Assembly: GCF_918797505.1 (NCBI RefSeq)
Contig: NC_092800.1
Coordinates: 620,001-684,000, forward strand
Direction of reading: 5' to 3'
Origin: Bemisia tabaci
Lineage: Eukaryota; Arthropoda; Insecta; Hemiptera; Aleyrodidae
Length of the DNA stretch: 64,000 nucleotides
The translations under genes and the position numbers were made by a program. Below are positions 50,001 through 62,000 of this stretch, in pieces; position 1 is the first letter of the stretch; every line of letters begins with the position of its first letter. The notes under the pieces were generated by a model. The model was given only the letters and a program-made list of their open reading frames with translations. It was not told the origin of the DNA and made no database searches.

Positions 50001-53000
50001 GAAGAACACTGGTACAACAATATAATGCTATAAAGTGAATTTAATCTCTGCTTCCTAAAAAGTATTTTTTATGTTTAGGATGATTATTTTAGTGGATTTA
50101 CTCAAAATACATTACATCTTAAAAGGGAAAAAAAACACTTTTTACAAAACGCTTACTACACCTTGCAAGAATTTTTAAATTTGTAATATTCATCTGTTTT
50201 GTAACTGTTTCTAATTCGACTTGCATTGAGCCTTTCTGTTCAGGCTAATGTACTAATCTTTAAAAATTAAAAATAGATAAAAATAACTTTAAAACTTCAA
50301 CAAAATGTTTAGGAAAAAGCAGTGAGACCACACCTTAATGGCATCTTTGTAACTGGCTCGAGATTCAGGACTAGATAAGTTTTCAGACTCTTCAATTCGT
50401 TTGTGAAGCTTCGCTCTTTCTGCTTCTAATGATTTGACCTTCTGCTGCAATTTCAAGACTAGCTGCAAATCAGTTTTCTGGAAAAAGTGGAGAGAGAATT
50501 AATATTACGCACAAAAAATTATTTACAACTTGAACATTTTGTACATTAGTAATACTACGCACATACAATTTAAGAAAATGTGCACACTTAAAACGTATCG
50601 TGGGAACAATGTATAATTTAAAGATATTACAAATTTGATCTTTGCGCAGATATTTAACCTGCCCAACACTTATCCGACAAAGTTCAATTGGCAATTTTTT
50701 TTAAATTTTCAGAGAGTTTTCAGAGCAATTTATTCTTAATTTAACAAGAGTACACCTGAGCATTAATTTTTATCTAATTCGATGCAAATACATGGTTGTG
50801 ATATTAATAAAATACTTTCCTCTTAAGCTTTCAGAGCTGTACCACTGAAAGAAAACATTATCGAAGAAATTTCTTAGTACAAAAACTCCTCATGTGAGGT
50901 CTTACATTTTTGAATTTTTGGCTTTTTGTGAATGTTTAATAACATTAAGGCACTATACAATACTAAGGTGGCACTTTACGTCTACTGTAGATCCAGTTCT
51001 TACATGATTTTTAGAACTGTTTCTTATTTTTTATTTTTGGGGAGAAAAATCAAAGTTTAGTGAGTTTTGAAAAAATATTTGAGTTGAAGAACTTTTCCTT
51101 ATCAGGAAAAAAGAGGAGTAAATCTGAATGATAGTTATTTAGATTGCGCCTTGTAGCAGAGTCCAGGGACCAGAATAAAATTTTGACTTGGGAAAGATTT
51201 TTTCTTGAGCTGCATTAGACTTGCTGAGATTCCACCATGAATAAAATGACTCAGTCTTAGGAGAAGAGATATCAAGAGACAAACCTCTTCCGAGTGGTCG
51301 CTCATATTACTGGCACTACTTTCAGGATCACAGACTGACACTGTGCTGGCATCGGAGAGAGATCGATTGTGCGATGAGAAAGAGTCAAGGTTCCCAGTTT
51401 TGTTCCCCTCCTTCTCCAAGGCTTCCAGCCGCGATTCAAGCATATTTTTCTCCGACAGAAGCTTCTGGTACGCTTCTCTGTCTTGATCCTGCTCTCGGAT
51501 GAGGATTTGACGTTCATGCTCAATTCTTGTCCTAATTATTTCTATAAAAGACATAGTAATCCAAATTGAAATACAGACACCAACCAATGTAACTCCTAGC
51601 AATAGATCATTATGTTTATACATAGGCTGTCCAAAAAGTAGTGAGACAAATGCGATAACCTCAAAAGTAAGCTACATAGCGGCTTTTTCTTCATCATATT
51701 TTACACACAGACCTAATAGCTTTCTGAAGAGACCAAGAAAAAAAAATTGTTGGAAATCAAAAAAGTTACAAGGGTTTGAAACGAGAATGTCGCATTGCCT
51801 GCTGCCTTCCATTTCTGACAAAGATTTTTGCCCACTGAAATTGGTCTCTAAAATTACCGCACTAAGTGATGTTATGCCTGAAACAACTTGGCCTAAATAC
51901 TACTTGACGACAATTTACCGTAGCTGTCGTCCAACTAGAGGATCCAAGGATCCAAAGGGCGACTAGCCCGGTCGTCAGATCACACTCTAAAAATCGGAGA
52001 AATCTGGACAGTGCAAGACAACCCCTCGGTACGGTTAAATTCTAGTTACGGAATGGTTTGTGTTCCTTTTTATGCTAATTTTTTGATAGCCAAAAAATGA
52101 TGTTCTTTTACCAAATAATTGTCGGTATACGTATCATTCGCCATTGATGCTCACCAAATGAAATGAATGAACAACCTTCAAACAGGCTTAAAAAGAACTT
52201 AAGGATTACCTTCTAAATTAACTTTGCTCTCAGTCATCTCATCCATGACGATGCTTAATTTCTCCTTCAGCTGTTCATTTTCGCTCCGCAATTTGTTCGT
52301 GTCATTCAGAAGCTTTGTTTTGTCGCGTTCATAATCATTGAGCAAGTCCATTTTCTCACTCTTTTCTCTGCTCAGTTCCGCTCTTATGGCTGAAAGTTCA
52401 ATCTCTTTTTCGTTCAGGACGTTTTTTAGTTTCTTCAACTCCGAGTCGGCCCCTTTAAGTGAATCTAACTTGACTAGCATTTCATTCTTTTCTTGTGCTG
52501 CAGTTTTCAAAGAAGTGTTTTCTTTCGTCTTGAAAAAAGAAAAAAAACAACCGTTAGAATAACTATCACTGAACTTAAATCTTTCAAGAAAATTCTACAA
52601 AAAATTGGAGGGATGATGTCAATTTATTCTTCTTTAAAAACACAAGGTGGAACTTTAGATCTTGAATTTGGTCACGGTTTCAGAATTCCACCATGGATAT
52701 TCATTACTATTTCTATTAAACTGTTCTAATTTACAGAAAGTTTGTCCTTCCCGTAGAAAATCTCCCACAATACTTTGATCCAAAGCAAAATTCTCTAAGG
52801 ATTGTGGTGTCTGCGAGCAGATTTTAGATACAACCTGGTTGACGCACAACCCCCCCCCCCCCCCCCCCCCCCAAAAAAATACTTTGATCTCCTAAATTTT
52901 AAAACTTCATCCCGTATTAAATACATTGAGAGTGTGTACCCTAAATTTAAAATTTCAATTATAAAATAGTTGATCACTGAGACTAAAATAGAGATTGAAA

Positions 53001-56000
53001 CTTACAAGTTCTCCAATGCGCTGCTGCATTGATATAATTTTGTTCTCTAATCCTTTGTTCAATTTTTTGATGTGTTCGACAGATCTGGCTTCTCGTTTCA
53101 GCTTCTTGTACCTTCGGCGAGCTAGGAACCTCCTGATAGCAGACTGGCAGATGACAATTTTTTGAAGGTCTTCCTTGTATTTTTTCTTGGCCAGCCAACC
53201 TCGCACTCGTTTTTGAATTACGAGAGCCTGCAGAAAAGGAGTAAAATGAACATAAGAACTAGGGTGTGCAGCGATGGGAAAAGTACTTTCCTCATGACAA
53301 ACCTCACACTTGAATAGACAAGTTGATTAATAACAATAGCAATTCCACATTAAAAATGTAAAAAGAAAAAAACTAAAAGAAACAAAGTAAAAGCGGAAAT
53401 TCAGAAAGATAAAATTTGTCACTAATGATAATAAAACCGTACACAATTTTAAAAATTTCTCAGCGATAAAGTATGAACTGCTCATTCTTTTTACACAGTT
53501 TTTTTTCTGTAATTCTAAGACAAAGTTTAAGAAAATTGAGCTTAATCAAAACAAATTAAGTCTGAGAAAAATTCAATCATGACTAGAATTTCTTTTATGA
53601 CTGGTTTTTAGAGAGTAAAGGAAAATTAAGGTTTTATCTCGACTAAATAAATAGTTGGAATTGCTTTTTTTTATTTTTTGCATAGGATTCTTTTAAGCAG
53701 AAGTTGAATATTAAGAGAAGAATCTTGAGTAAGTAAACTTTTAGGGCTTTGTAGATTTAAAGCCTTTTCTGTTGCAATTTTTCTGAAGTTAAAATTGAAT
53801 ACATCGAAAACTTTAGCTCATGCCTATTTGGAACTTCGCTTTCCAAAAACTCACCGCTTTGTTGTATTTCAATTCTAGGAACTTCCTGCGTGCCAATAAG
53901 CCTCTTCCATACCTTTGAAGGCCAATGGCGGTTCTTCGTAACCTGAGGTATTTTGTTCGTTGGAGCCAGCCACGCACTCGTTTTTGAATGATGATGGCTG
54001 ATTTTAATTGACGTATTCGATGTACACGCCTGGGGAAAAAAGCAAAGTTTAAAAGAGGCCACTTCGAATTTCTCAGGATAATTGCTTAACCACGAGAAAA
54101 TTTATTAGACCTAAATCTCCAGGACAGCATTTGGTGCGGAGATACCAGATTTTGATGGAGCTTTCTCAGAATTTCTGTGAATTAATCTTGAATTTTTGAA
54201 CACAGTTGTATCCCAAAATTATTAAAAGGACCCTGCAAGAAAAACCAAGGTATTCTACGCCAGTTATTTGTCGTTATTAGATATCTTGTTCTACCTAACC
54301 TCTTCCATCTTGAGGACAATGAGCTTAAAAAAAGAATTCTTTGGCGCCGATTTTGAGAAAAACAGGGCTTAAAATAGAATTTTCCAACATTTTGACATGT
54401 ATCATTTGATAAATATGCTGGTCATTACGGAGAGCTTCTCTTTCCTTGCTCACCAGCCAGGATGATAAAATAGATGAGTAGCATTTTTCGCACTGACTAC
54501 TTCAGAAGAGTAGGTTCCACATTTTCAACCCAAGAGTAGTATTATGCTTTTATACTGAGACGCATTTAAAAATGCCAGAAAATTCTCATTCCAGCATCAC
54601 TTATCTCAAAATTAGCGCAAAGAAAGTTTGATTATAAAGGCTTATCATGACCAGGGGGTTGTAAAAAACATCATATCAACTGAGAAAAAAATTCAACCTG
54701 CACAAAATCTCAGGGTTTTCTGTGCAGGGTCCTTTTTCAATCCTCCAGGTTTCAAAAACCGAAGAGATTTCATTCTGCTCCAGCTACGAATAACTTTAGG
54801 ATTGCAATCAACTGTCTTTTAAACAGTAAAATAATGACGTAATCCGGGGAAAGGCTTTACAAAGTAAAAAAGATCAAAAACAAAAAGTTACATAATAGGA
54901 ACTGGAACGTTTTAAAAAAGTTACGAATGCGATAGGAGCCGGAAAAAAGAAAGAAAAAAAATAAATTGTCTATTTGTAGTTATTGAAAGACTGAGACTGA
55001 TTGTAAAGTAAACAGACCCGGCCCAGTGCAGCCAAATATATGTGCCTTTCATCGACAGTGTACTCTGAATTTGTTCACTTGGTATTTCAATTAAAAAAGG
55101 TTGGTGTAAGAAAATATAAAAAAAAAATACAGTCTTTTAACATTACCTTCTGGCTAAGAAACCTCTGACAACTCTTTGTATTGTCAGAGTGCTACTCTTG
55201 ATTCTCTGGTATCTTCTCTTGGCTAGATACCCTCGAACAGTTTTTTGGATTATAATACAACAGTGCTTAAGCTTATCCGCACGTAGCTTCTCCAAGTACG
55301 CAACTTGACCGGCGCGGAAAAATATTTTCGATTTTCCAAATTTGTACTTTTCCTGATTCTGAAATGACAAAATAAAGAGATGAGCTTGCTTATACTAGAA
55401 GTCATTACAGTTCAAAAAATTGAAGGTGGGTGCAAAGAAAATATGCACAATTGCACAAGCTCGGTTCTTTACCACTTAAACTCATCAAAACAAAAACAAA
55501 AAATATTAATTTTTTTTAATAAGGTTGACCCATTCTTTGAGTGACAAAAGCACATAATTTACTAGCAGATTTGAATTGCTTGTTACAAAAAGTGCCTAGC
55601 TCTAGAAAAAAAAAAATGAATTTTGGAGTTGGGCACTTTTTGAACTATACGCAATTTGGCTATTTTTTCTCAATGAAATGAAAAAAAAAATACAAATAAA
55701 AGATGCCTGTGACCCCAAGACCTCTTTTTTACGATAAAATGGAACTTCATTTTTTCTAAATCAGCACTTTTGGAAAAATTTATTGTGATTTTTCAAAAAT
55801 TTTGAACTTGAGGTGATATTTTTAAATATTGATGCATTTGGAAAGGTGTTTTCACATCATTAGCATGCACTTTTTACGTCTTGACAGTCTGAGGTAAATA
55901 TATTCTCTAAAATAAATTTTCTTTCGCTAGTATTTTAAAATCGCTTTCATAGATAAACTTTCCAGAGGTGTCTTTTTCTTTGTCTTTAAAATGTTTGGCA

Positions 56001-59000
56001 TTAGTAGTATTTAAGAACCCTAAAATATAAACAAAGTTACTGTAAACAATATAAAATTATTACTGAGCAAACATAAAATTGTAAGAGGTTTCATAACGGT
56101 AGGAAAAAAATTGATTATAGAATAATAATATCTATATATGGAATTATTATAATAACCTTGATACACTTCTGCAGAGTTCTTTCGCAAGTTTTCTTCATAT
56201 CATTCCTATCAATATCTTTTGCGCTGCATAAAACTCTGTAACGCTTCATAAAGTCAAAATAAGTCCATCTACGTGAAGAAAAAAAAAGAAAAAACACATT
56301 TTTAAAAATAGGAACGATCTTTTGTTTGATGTGATCAAAACGTAAATAATGAAAATCAAGCATACCTTAAAAACAGGCACACTTATTGTGAAAATAGGAT
56401 CCTATAACTACTTAAGTACTTAGTACTTTAGTTCACACGTGACTTCATACATTTCAAAAGTTAGTTTTTTTATACAAGTTTTTTTGGTATTGAAGACCAG
56501 ACAATGCTAATTAAGGAGAATTTTTTTCTGGGACATAAAAAACATAGGTCGCAACCAAAACAATGAGAGGTACGTATTTTTTAAAGAGGCATATGCAGAA
56601 ATTATTCAGAGCAGAGAGAATAATTTTAACAAAGAACATGAATATTTTTATTTCTTTTTTCATGGGCTGGATATTTTAAGGACTTGAAAATCACAACAGA
56701 AAATATTACAGCTAATCGAGCACTTTGAATAAAGAAGTACCTTGATGGGAATCCTGCTGCACTGATTCTAATGGTTTCCAAGACACCACATGCACGGAGC
56801 TGTTGAACGGCTCGCACTGGATTATACTCAAAAGGCTGCTTGAAGTCGTTAGGTTTGATACAACGAATGTAATGTGGAGTGGTTGCGTTCAGAGTGACCA
56901 TTAAAGCATTCAAGGAATCTCGAAATTGTGAGCCAACCTGAAGATGAATTGTTAAAGAAGATTTAGTTTACTGTTAGAAGAAGGGATACATCAAAATCAA
57001 CTCTGCTCAAATTCATGCGAATGTTCCTGTGATAATTGAATGTACAGTTAATTATCTGACTCTAAAAGACGTAAACTTTCTCTGAATAAAATTGATAGTT
57101 CCCAAACATAAATCAAATGACTCGCGCCGGTCCCCCTTGGGTCAGCGGAGGTCTTAGGAGGTCTACAAGATGAAAACAGAAACAGTAGATAACAAGAAAT
57201 GACAGAGTCAATTGAGAGTAACGGAGCAACTTCTTAAAAACAGAAGTAAAACATTTTTTGTTGTAAGTCAGATTTTCATACATACATACATATAGGTCGC
57301 TTTACAGCACTCCCTCGCGCTCTACGACTCCTAACCTCCGCTGCTCTCTGTTGAACCACAAGTCTTGGGCACCTTAACATTTCCGCTTCAATCCCCTCCC
57401 CCAACCTTTCATTGAGCGCCCTCTAGATAGATCAGATTTTCATATTCTTGATTAAAACCCCGATTTTACATTTTATGGGCCACCTTGATTTCTCTAATCA
57501 GTCACATTCATTTTTACTCCATTACATTACACACTTCATACATAAATTACAAATTGTATAAATTTATAAAATATTATAAATGAGAAATTTGCGACTATCA
57601 CATGCAGCAAATCTACGACTGATGCTTTTGCAATCTATCTTTTGGTTCAATTTTTTTCTTCTACCTCTTTTTCTCTTCTTTCTATTTTTGCAGCAAACGG
57701 AATGCTGATACTTTGATTGGCAAAAGAGAGAAGAAACTGAGAGGCATTAGAAATGGATACATTAATGTGACCCCTGTATCTATTTTCTTCCAATTCAGTA
57801 AAAGTTTAATTTTATGAACCTTGATTTGATGATTTCTTTTGATTAGCAAACATCATTCTCGAATCCAAAAAAATCCCTAATCTTCCCAATTCTGTTTGAC
57901 AAATATTCGACATAATGAAGGAAGTCTTCCATAGTATGATCTTTACCATGCAAATCCAACTCATGTTTGCAACTCTTGTATTTCTGGATTTTTAAGGACC
58001 TAAAATTGGAAGCCCAATTTTAGGTCTTCTCAATTTGACAAATTTTTTTCGCCAGTCTCTAGACATTTGTTAAACCAAAGTTTCACTGTATTTTTTCTTA
58101 ATTTTTTCTCCATTTGAATTACATTTATTAGTGTGTTTTGTCAAGCTTGAATTTTACTCAAACATTTTGTGGGTGCAAATAAAACTCACCGTTTTTTTAT
58201 GCTGTTTAGCAGAAGACCCTAGAGTGGCGGAGGGTGATTTTTGAGGTAATACTGCTACTTTGGTTCGACCACTGTGGCCAATTGTTGCAGCATACTGGGG
58301 AGCTAGTTTCTTTTCGGACTCGACAAATAAATGTCGCAATAATTGATTCCGGCTACTCCTCAAAACATTCACCTAAAAAAGAGTAAAATAATTTGAGAAA
58401 AAAATACATTGCTGGGCAAAAAGATATGATGAGAAAGGAATTTATTACAACAGGAAGGAGCAACATGTATTTGTACAAACATCAATTAAAAATAGAGGCG
58501 TAGAATATTTAGCAATCTCTAAAGAATTAAAAAAAGCTTTCTTACCTGTTCTTCAATCACAGTATCCTTATTCTTTTCTAAGAATCCAGCAGTATCGTAC
58601 TCTACAAGATCCGCAAAATGCTTTATACTGAATGTTTTAGTGCCTGGAAAAAATAGAAAAAAAGAAAGAAAATGATACAAGCTGAGTAAAACAAAAAACA
58701 AAAATTTACTACACTGCTTGACAATTGCACTTGCGCTGCTTGCTGCACTTGTTGACACTTTTAAGTTGATTAATTGATTGATTTACTTTTTACTATGACA
58801 GCAATGCCTCAAGGTTATCATTATTGATAATCGAGATGAAACCATTGCAACAACTTTAGGTTTTTGATTGAAAAGTTTTTTCTGCACCAACTTATAGATG
58901 CCATTATCGTTGTAAAAATAATTGGGCTGCAGGGAGATTTTCTTCAGGAATGCAGTATCGATCAAGATGGTTTAGTAATCATCGTCGTATTATCTAATGT

Positions 59001-62000
59001 TACCCTGAAAATGTAGTGCAACTTGTTTGGTTTTAGTTTTAAACCATGTAGATAGAGACAAGGAAATACTTGTAGTAGTTACGTTATATTTAAATAAAAT
59101 TTCTTCAAAAAAAAAAAAAAAAATAGTTTAGTGAATAGGTATTGTTACAATACAGTCCTACTTTGAAAAGTGTTCCCTTTTTTTTCTTGAAAAAAGCTGC
59201 ATCAGTAACATTAGAATGTTTCTCCTGTATTACTATCCTCGTTTCTGTTCCTCGTTTGTGTTGGCTTTTTTAATTTATTTCGTCCTGATCAATAATTCCG
59301 AAAAACAATCGAAATTTACGATTAAAAAAGAGGGGCAAAGGGAGAGCAAGAGAAATGAAAGGAGGGATAAAACAGAAATAGGGGTAGTTTTCAATTTAAT
59401 ATAAGCCTTACCGAATCTTGGCTTTGAAAAATGTTGCCACTTCTCACATTTGTTATACAATTTGTCCGCCCATGAGGCGTCTGTTCCTTTTGGCATCTAA
59501 AAATTAGGGAAATAACATTTAAAACATAAATTATTTTGCAACAAACATTTTTGAAGAGAATCTTGGATCACCAATTTTCAAACTAAAATACTTCCTTATA
59601 AAATAATAAATTTACTATGACTAAAATTGCAACTTAACAAGAATGAGACAATGAAAAGAGAGAGCTTGGCTGTGTTGCTGAGACCTACAAGTCTAGAGGT
59701 GGAGTAAACGGATGGTTGTATAAAATATTTTGAAGTGAAATACAAGTGAACTCATTTGGACGTATTTCTGTCAAACGGAACTAAGCGCCATAGGAGGGGG
59801 AAGGTAGTGGGGGGCTTGGATTGGCAGCGGAACCAGACATCGCGCTCATTCCGTTCTATACTCGCGATACTTTTCCATGGCGCTTAGTTCCGTTTGTCAG
59901 AACTTGCTATCTGGCATTCTAAATTCCTCAAAAGGAACTCAAATTGGCGCTTAGTTCCGTTTGACAGAAATACGTCCATTTGTAGGATTGAACAAACTTA
60001 AAAGACATAATGAAACCACTCAATCAAGTATAAATTGTTTGTAAAATTCTCAAGCTGTAGGTTTTCATGGTTTCATGGGTACGAGCAGTGCGTTGAGAAT
60101 CACTCGGAAATTTGGTGGATTCAACAATGTTAAGATGGATTTCCAATTCTCGAGACGTTCTTTTTGCTTATCGAGAAATATTTTAGAATTTTTCCACAAA
60201 GTTTTAGCTGTTTAGCAAACTTTTGCGGTTTTTGCTGACTTTAGAGGAAACTTGATCGTAATTTTGATATGATAACTTTAGGTCTTAGGACAATGGACAG
60301 GTTTCGTTTCCTGGGGACAATCAAATTTCATTTTCGAACATGTTCTGCAAATATTTCCATGAAAATATCAGCATTATTCACATAAAACCCCATCAAACAG
60401 ACCATAATCACATTTGCTAGCATCATGAAATACGCAAAGGCAACTTTTTTTCAGCGAAAGTATTTAAAGTTGATGAAATGGTAACTTACCCGGCACTCTT
60501 CATCTAAGAGATCCAAAATTCCGAGTTTGATTTCGATGAGATCAATGCATGGCTGATTATCGTAAAAATCTATGAACTTCCATTCTATTTCCTCCTTTAA
60601 ATATTCTTCTTGCTCTAATTTGAAGACATGCTGGAATCGAACATAAAAGTTAGAGATGAATTATACTTGGAGGTGATTTTGGGTCAAATATAATTGTGGG
60701 GCATTGAAATTTTGAAACATCGTGTTGGAGATACGTGGTTTTTCACTTTGGCCATTGCAATTCTAAAGGAGTGAGTTCTAAGTCAATGATAGACGATTTG
60801 CAGGTGACTGAAATTTGATGAATTTCGTATTCAAGTGGAAACTACTGAGTGAACTTATGGTGAACTTGGTGACCTTAAGTGGACTGAGGATACTCTTGGC
60901 TCATGAATTGAACAATTGTCGGAGAAGATATGACTAAATGACCTAATCTACTAAAATACCAGATGATATCACTAGGCGGTGCATTTTCTCACTTTTAAAT
61001 CTATTTTTATACTATTTCCCATAACAGAAAAAAATTATAAAATATACTGAGAAATCAGCTCTTTAAGCAATTTCAGATGAAGCAATAAAAAATGTCCATG
61101 CAAATTCTCCATTTTTGGTAATTGTGAGGCTAAAGTGAAGAGAGAAAGAAATGAAATTTTGAAACATCGTATTGGAGATATGTGGTTTTGCACTTTGGCC
61201 ATTGCTACTGTAAAGGAGTGAGTTCTAAGCAATAATTCTTGGAAATTGTGAGGATAAGGTGAGGAGAGAAAAAGAAAAGAACATTATAGTAAAGGGACCA
61301 TTACAATAGATAAAACTTCATTTCATACCTGATTGAACTGCTGCTGTAGTTTTTCGTTGGCATAATTAATACAGAATTGTTCAAAACTATTTGTTTCAAA
61401 AGTTTCAAATCCATAAATATCTAACACACCAATAAATTTGTACTTAGCATCGCTTGATTCCAGGGATCGATTAATTTGACTGACTATCCACGCAAATAAC
61501 TGAGCATAGATGTGTTTCGCTAGGGCATCTCTTGCTCCCATTGCCTGTAAAACAAAAAATAAAAAAAGGAATGAAAATAAAAAAGTAAAAATAAACTACC
61601 AGGATAGGTTGGGTCAAATCCTAGATTAACCTACATCTAAGACTTGAAATTTTATCCTTTAATTTGCATTTATCGCCAAATTAATAAACATAAAAATTTT
61701 GAATTATTGCAATGTATTGTCATTGTCCCCGAAAATCTGGTACCTTTCGTGTTAAATTGAAGTATGTTTAAAGGGAAAATCGGAGAAATCTCTGAGACTT
61801 AAATAGAATAATGAACGAATTCACTAAAAAATGGCAACATTGTGCTCCAAATTCGATATTGAAAAAGTAAATGTAAATGAAATTACAGATTATGTATAAA
61901 TTATGTATGTATTCAACAAAATTCCAAAAAGAACAATTCGATGAAACTTCATTTTTCGATATGGAAAGAAATACATGCATGAATTTCAATAGATAACTCC

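Noticed and set aside
51542..51623. Extension of exon w14 upstream to a Met with a hydrophobic stretch
   Set aside because: It looks like a membrane segment, but an acceptor lies at 51,542-51,543 and joining there restores the coiled-coil frame from w13.
51625..52180. Mariner-type transposon between w13 and w14
   Set aside because: The left sequence GGCTGTCCAAAAAGTAGTGA is suggestive, but no matching right end or transposase was found.
53757..54062. 101-codon minus ORF over exon w11
   Set aside because: Wrong frame; the frame giving two IQ motifs is the real one.
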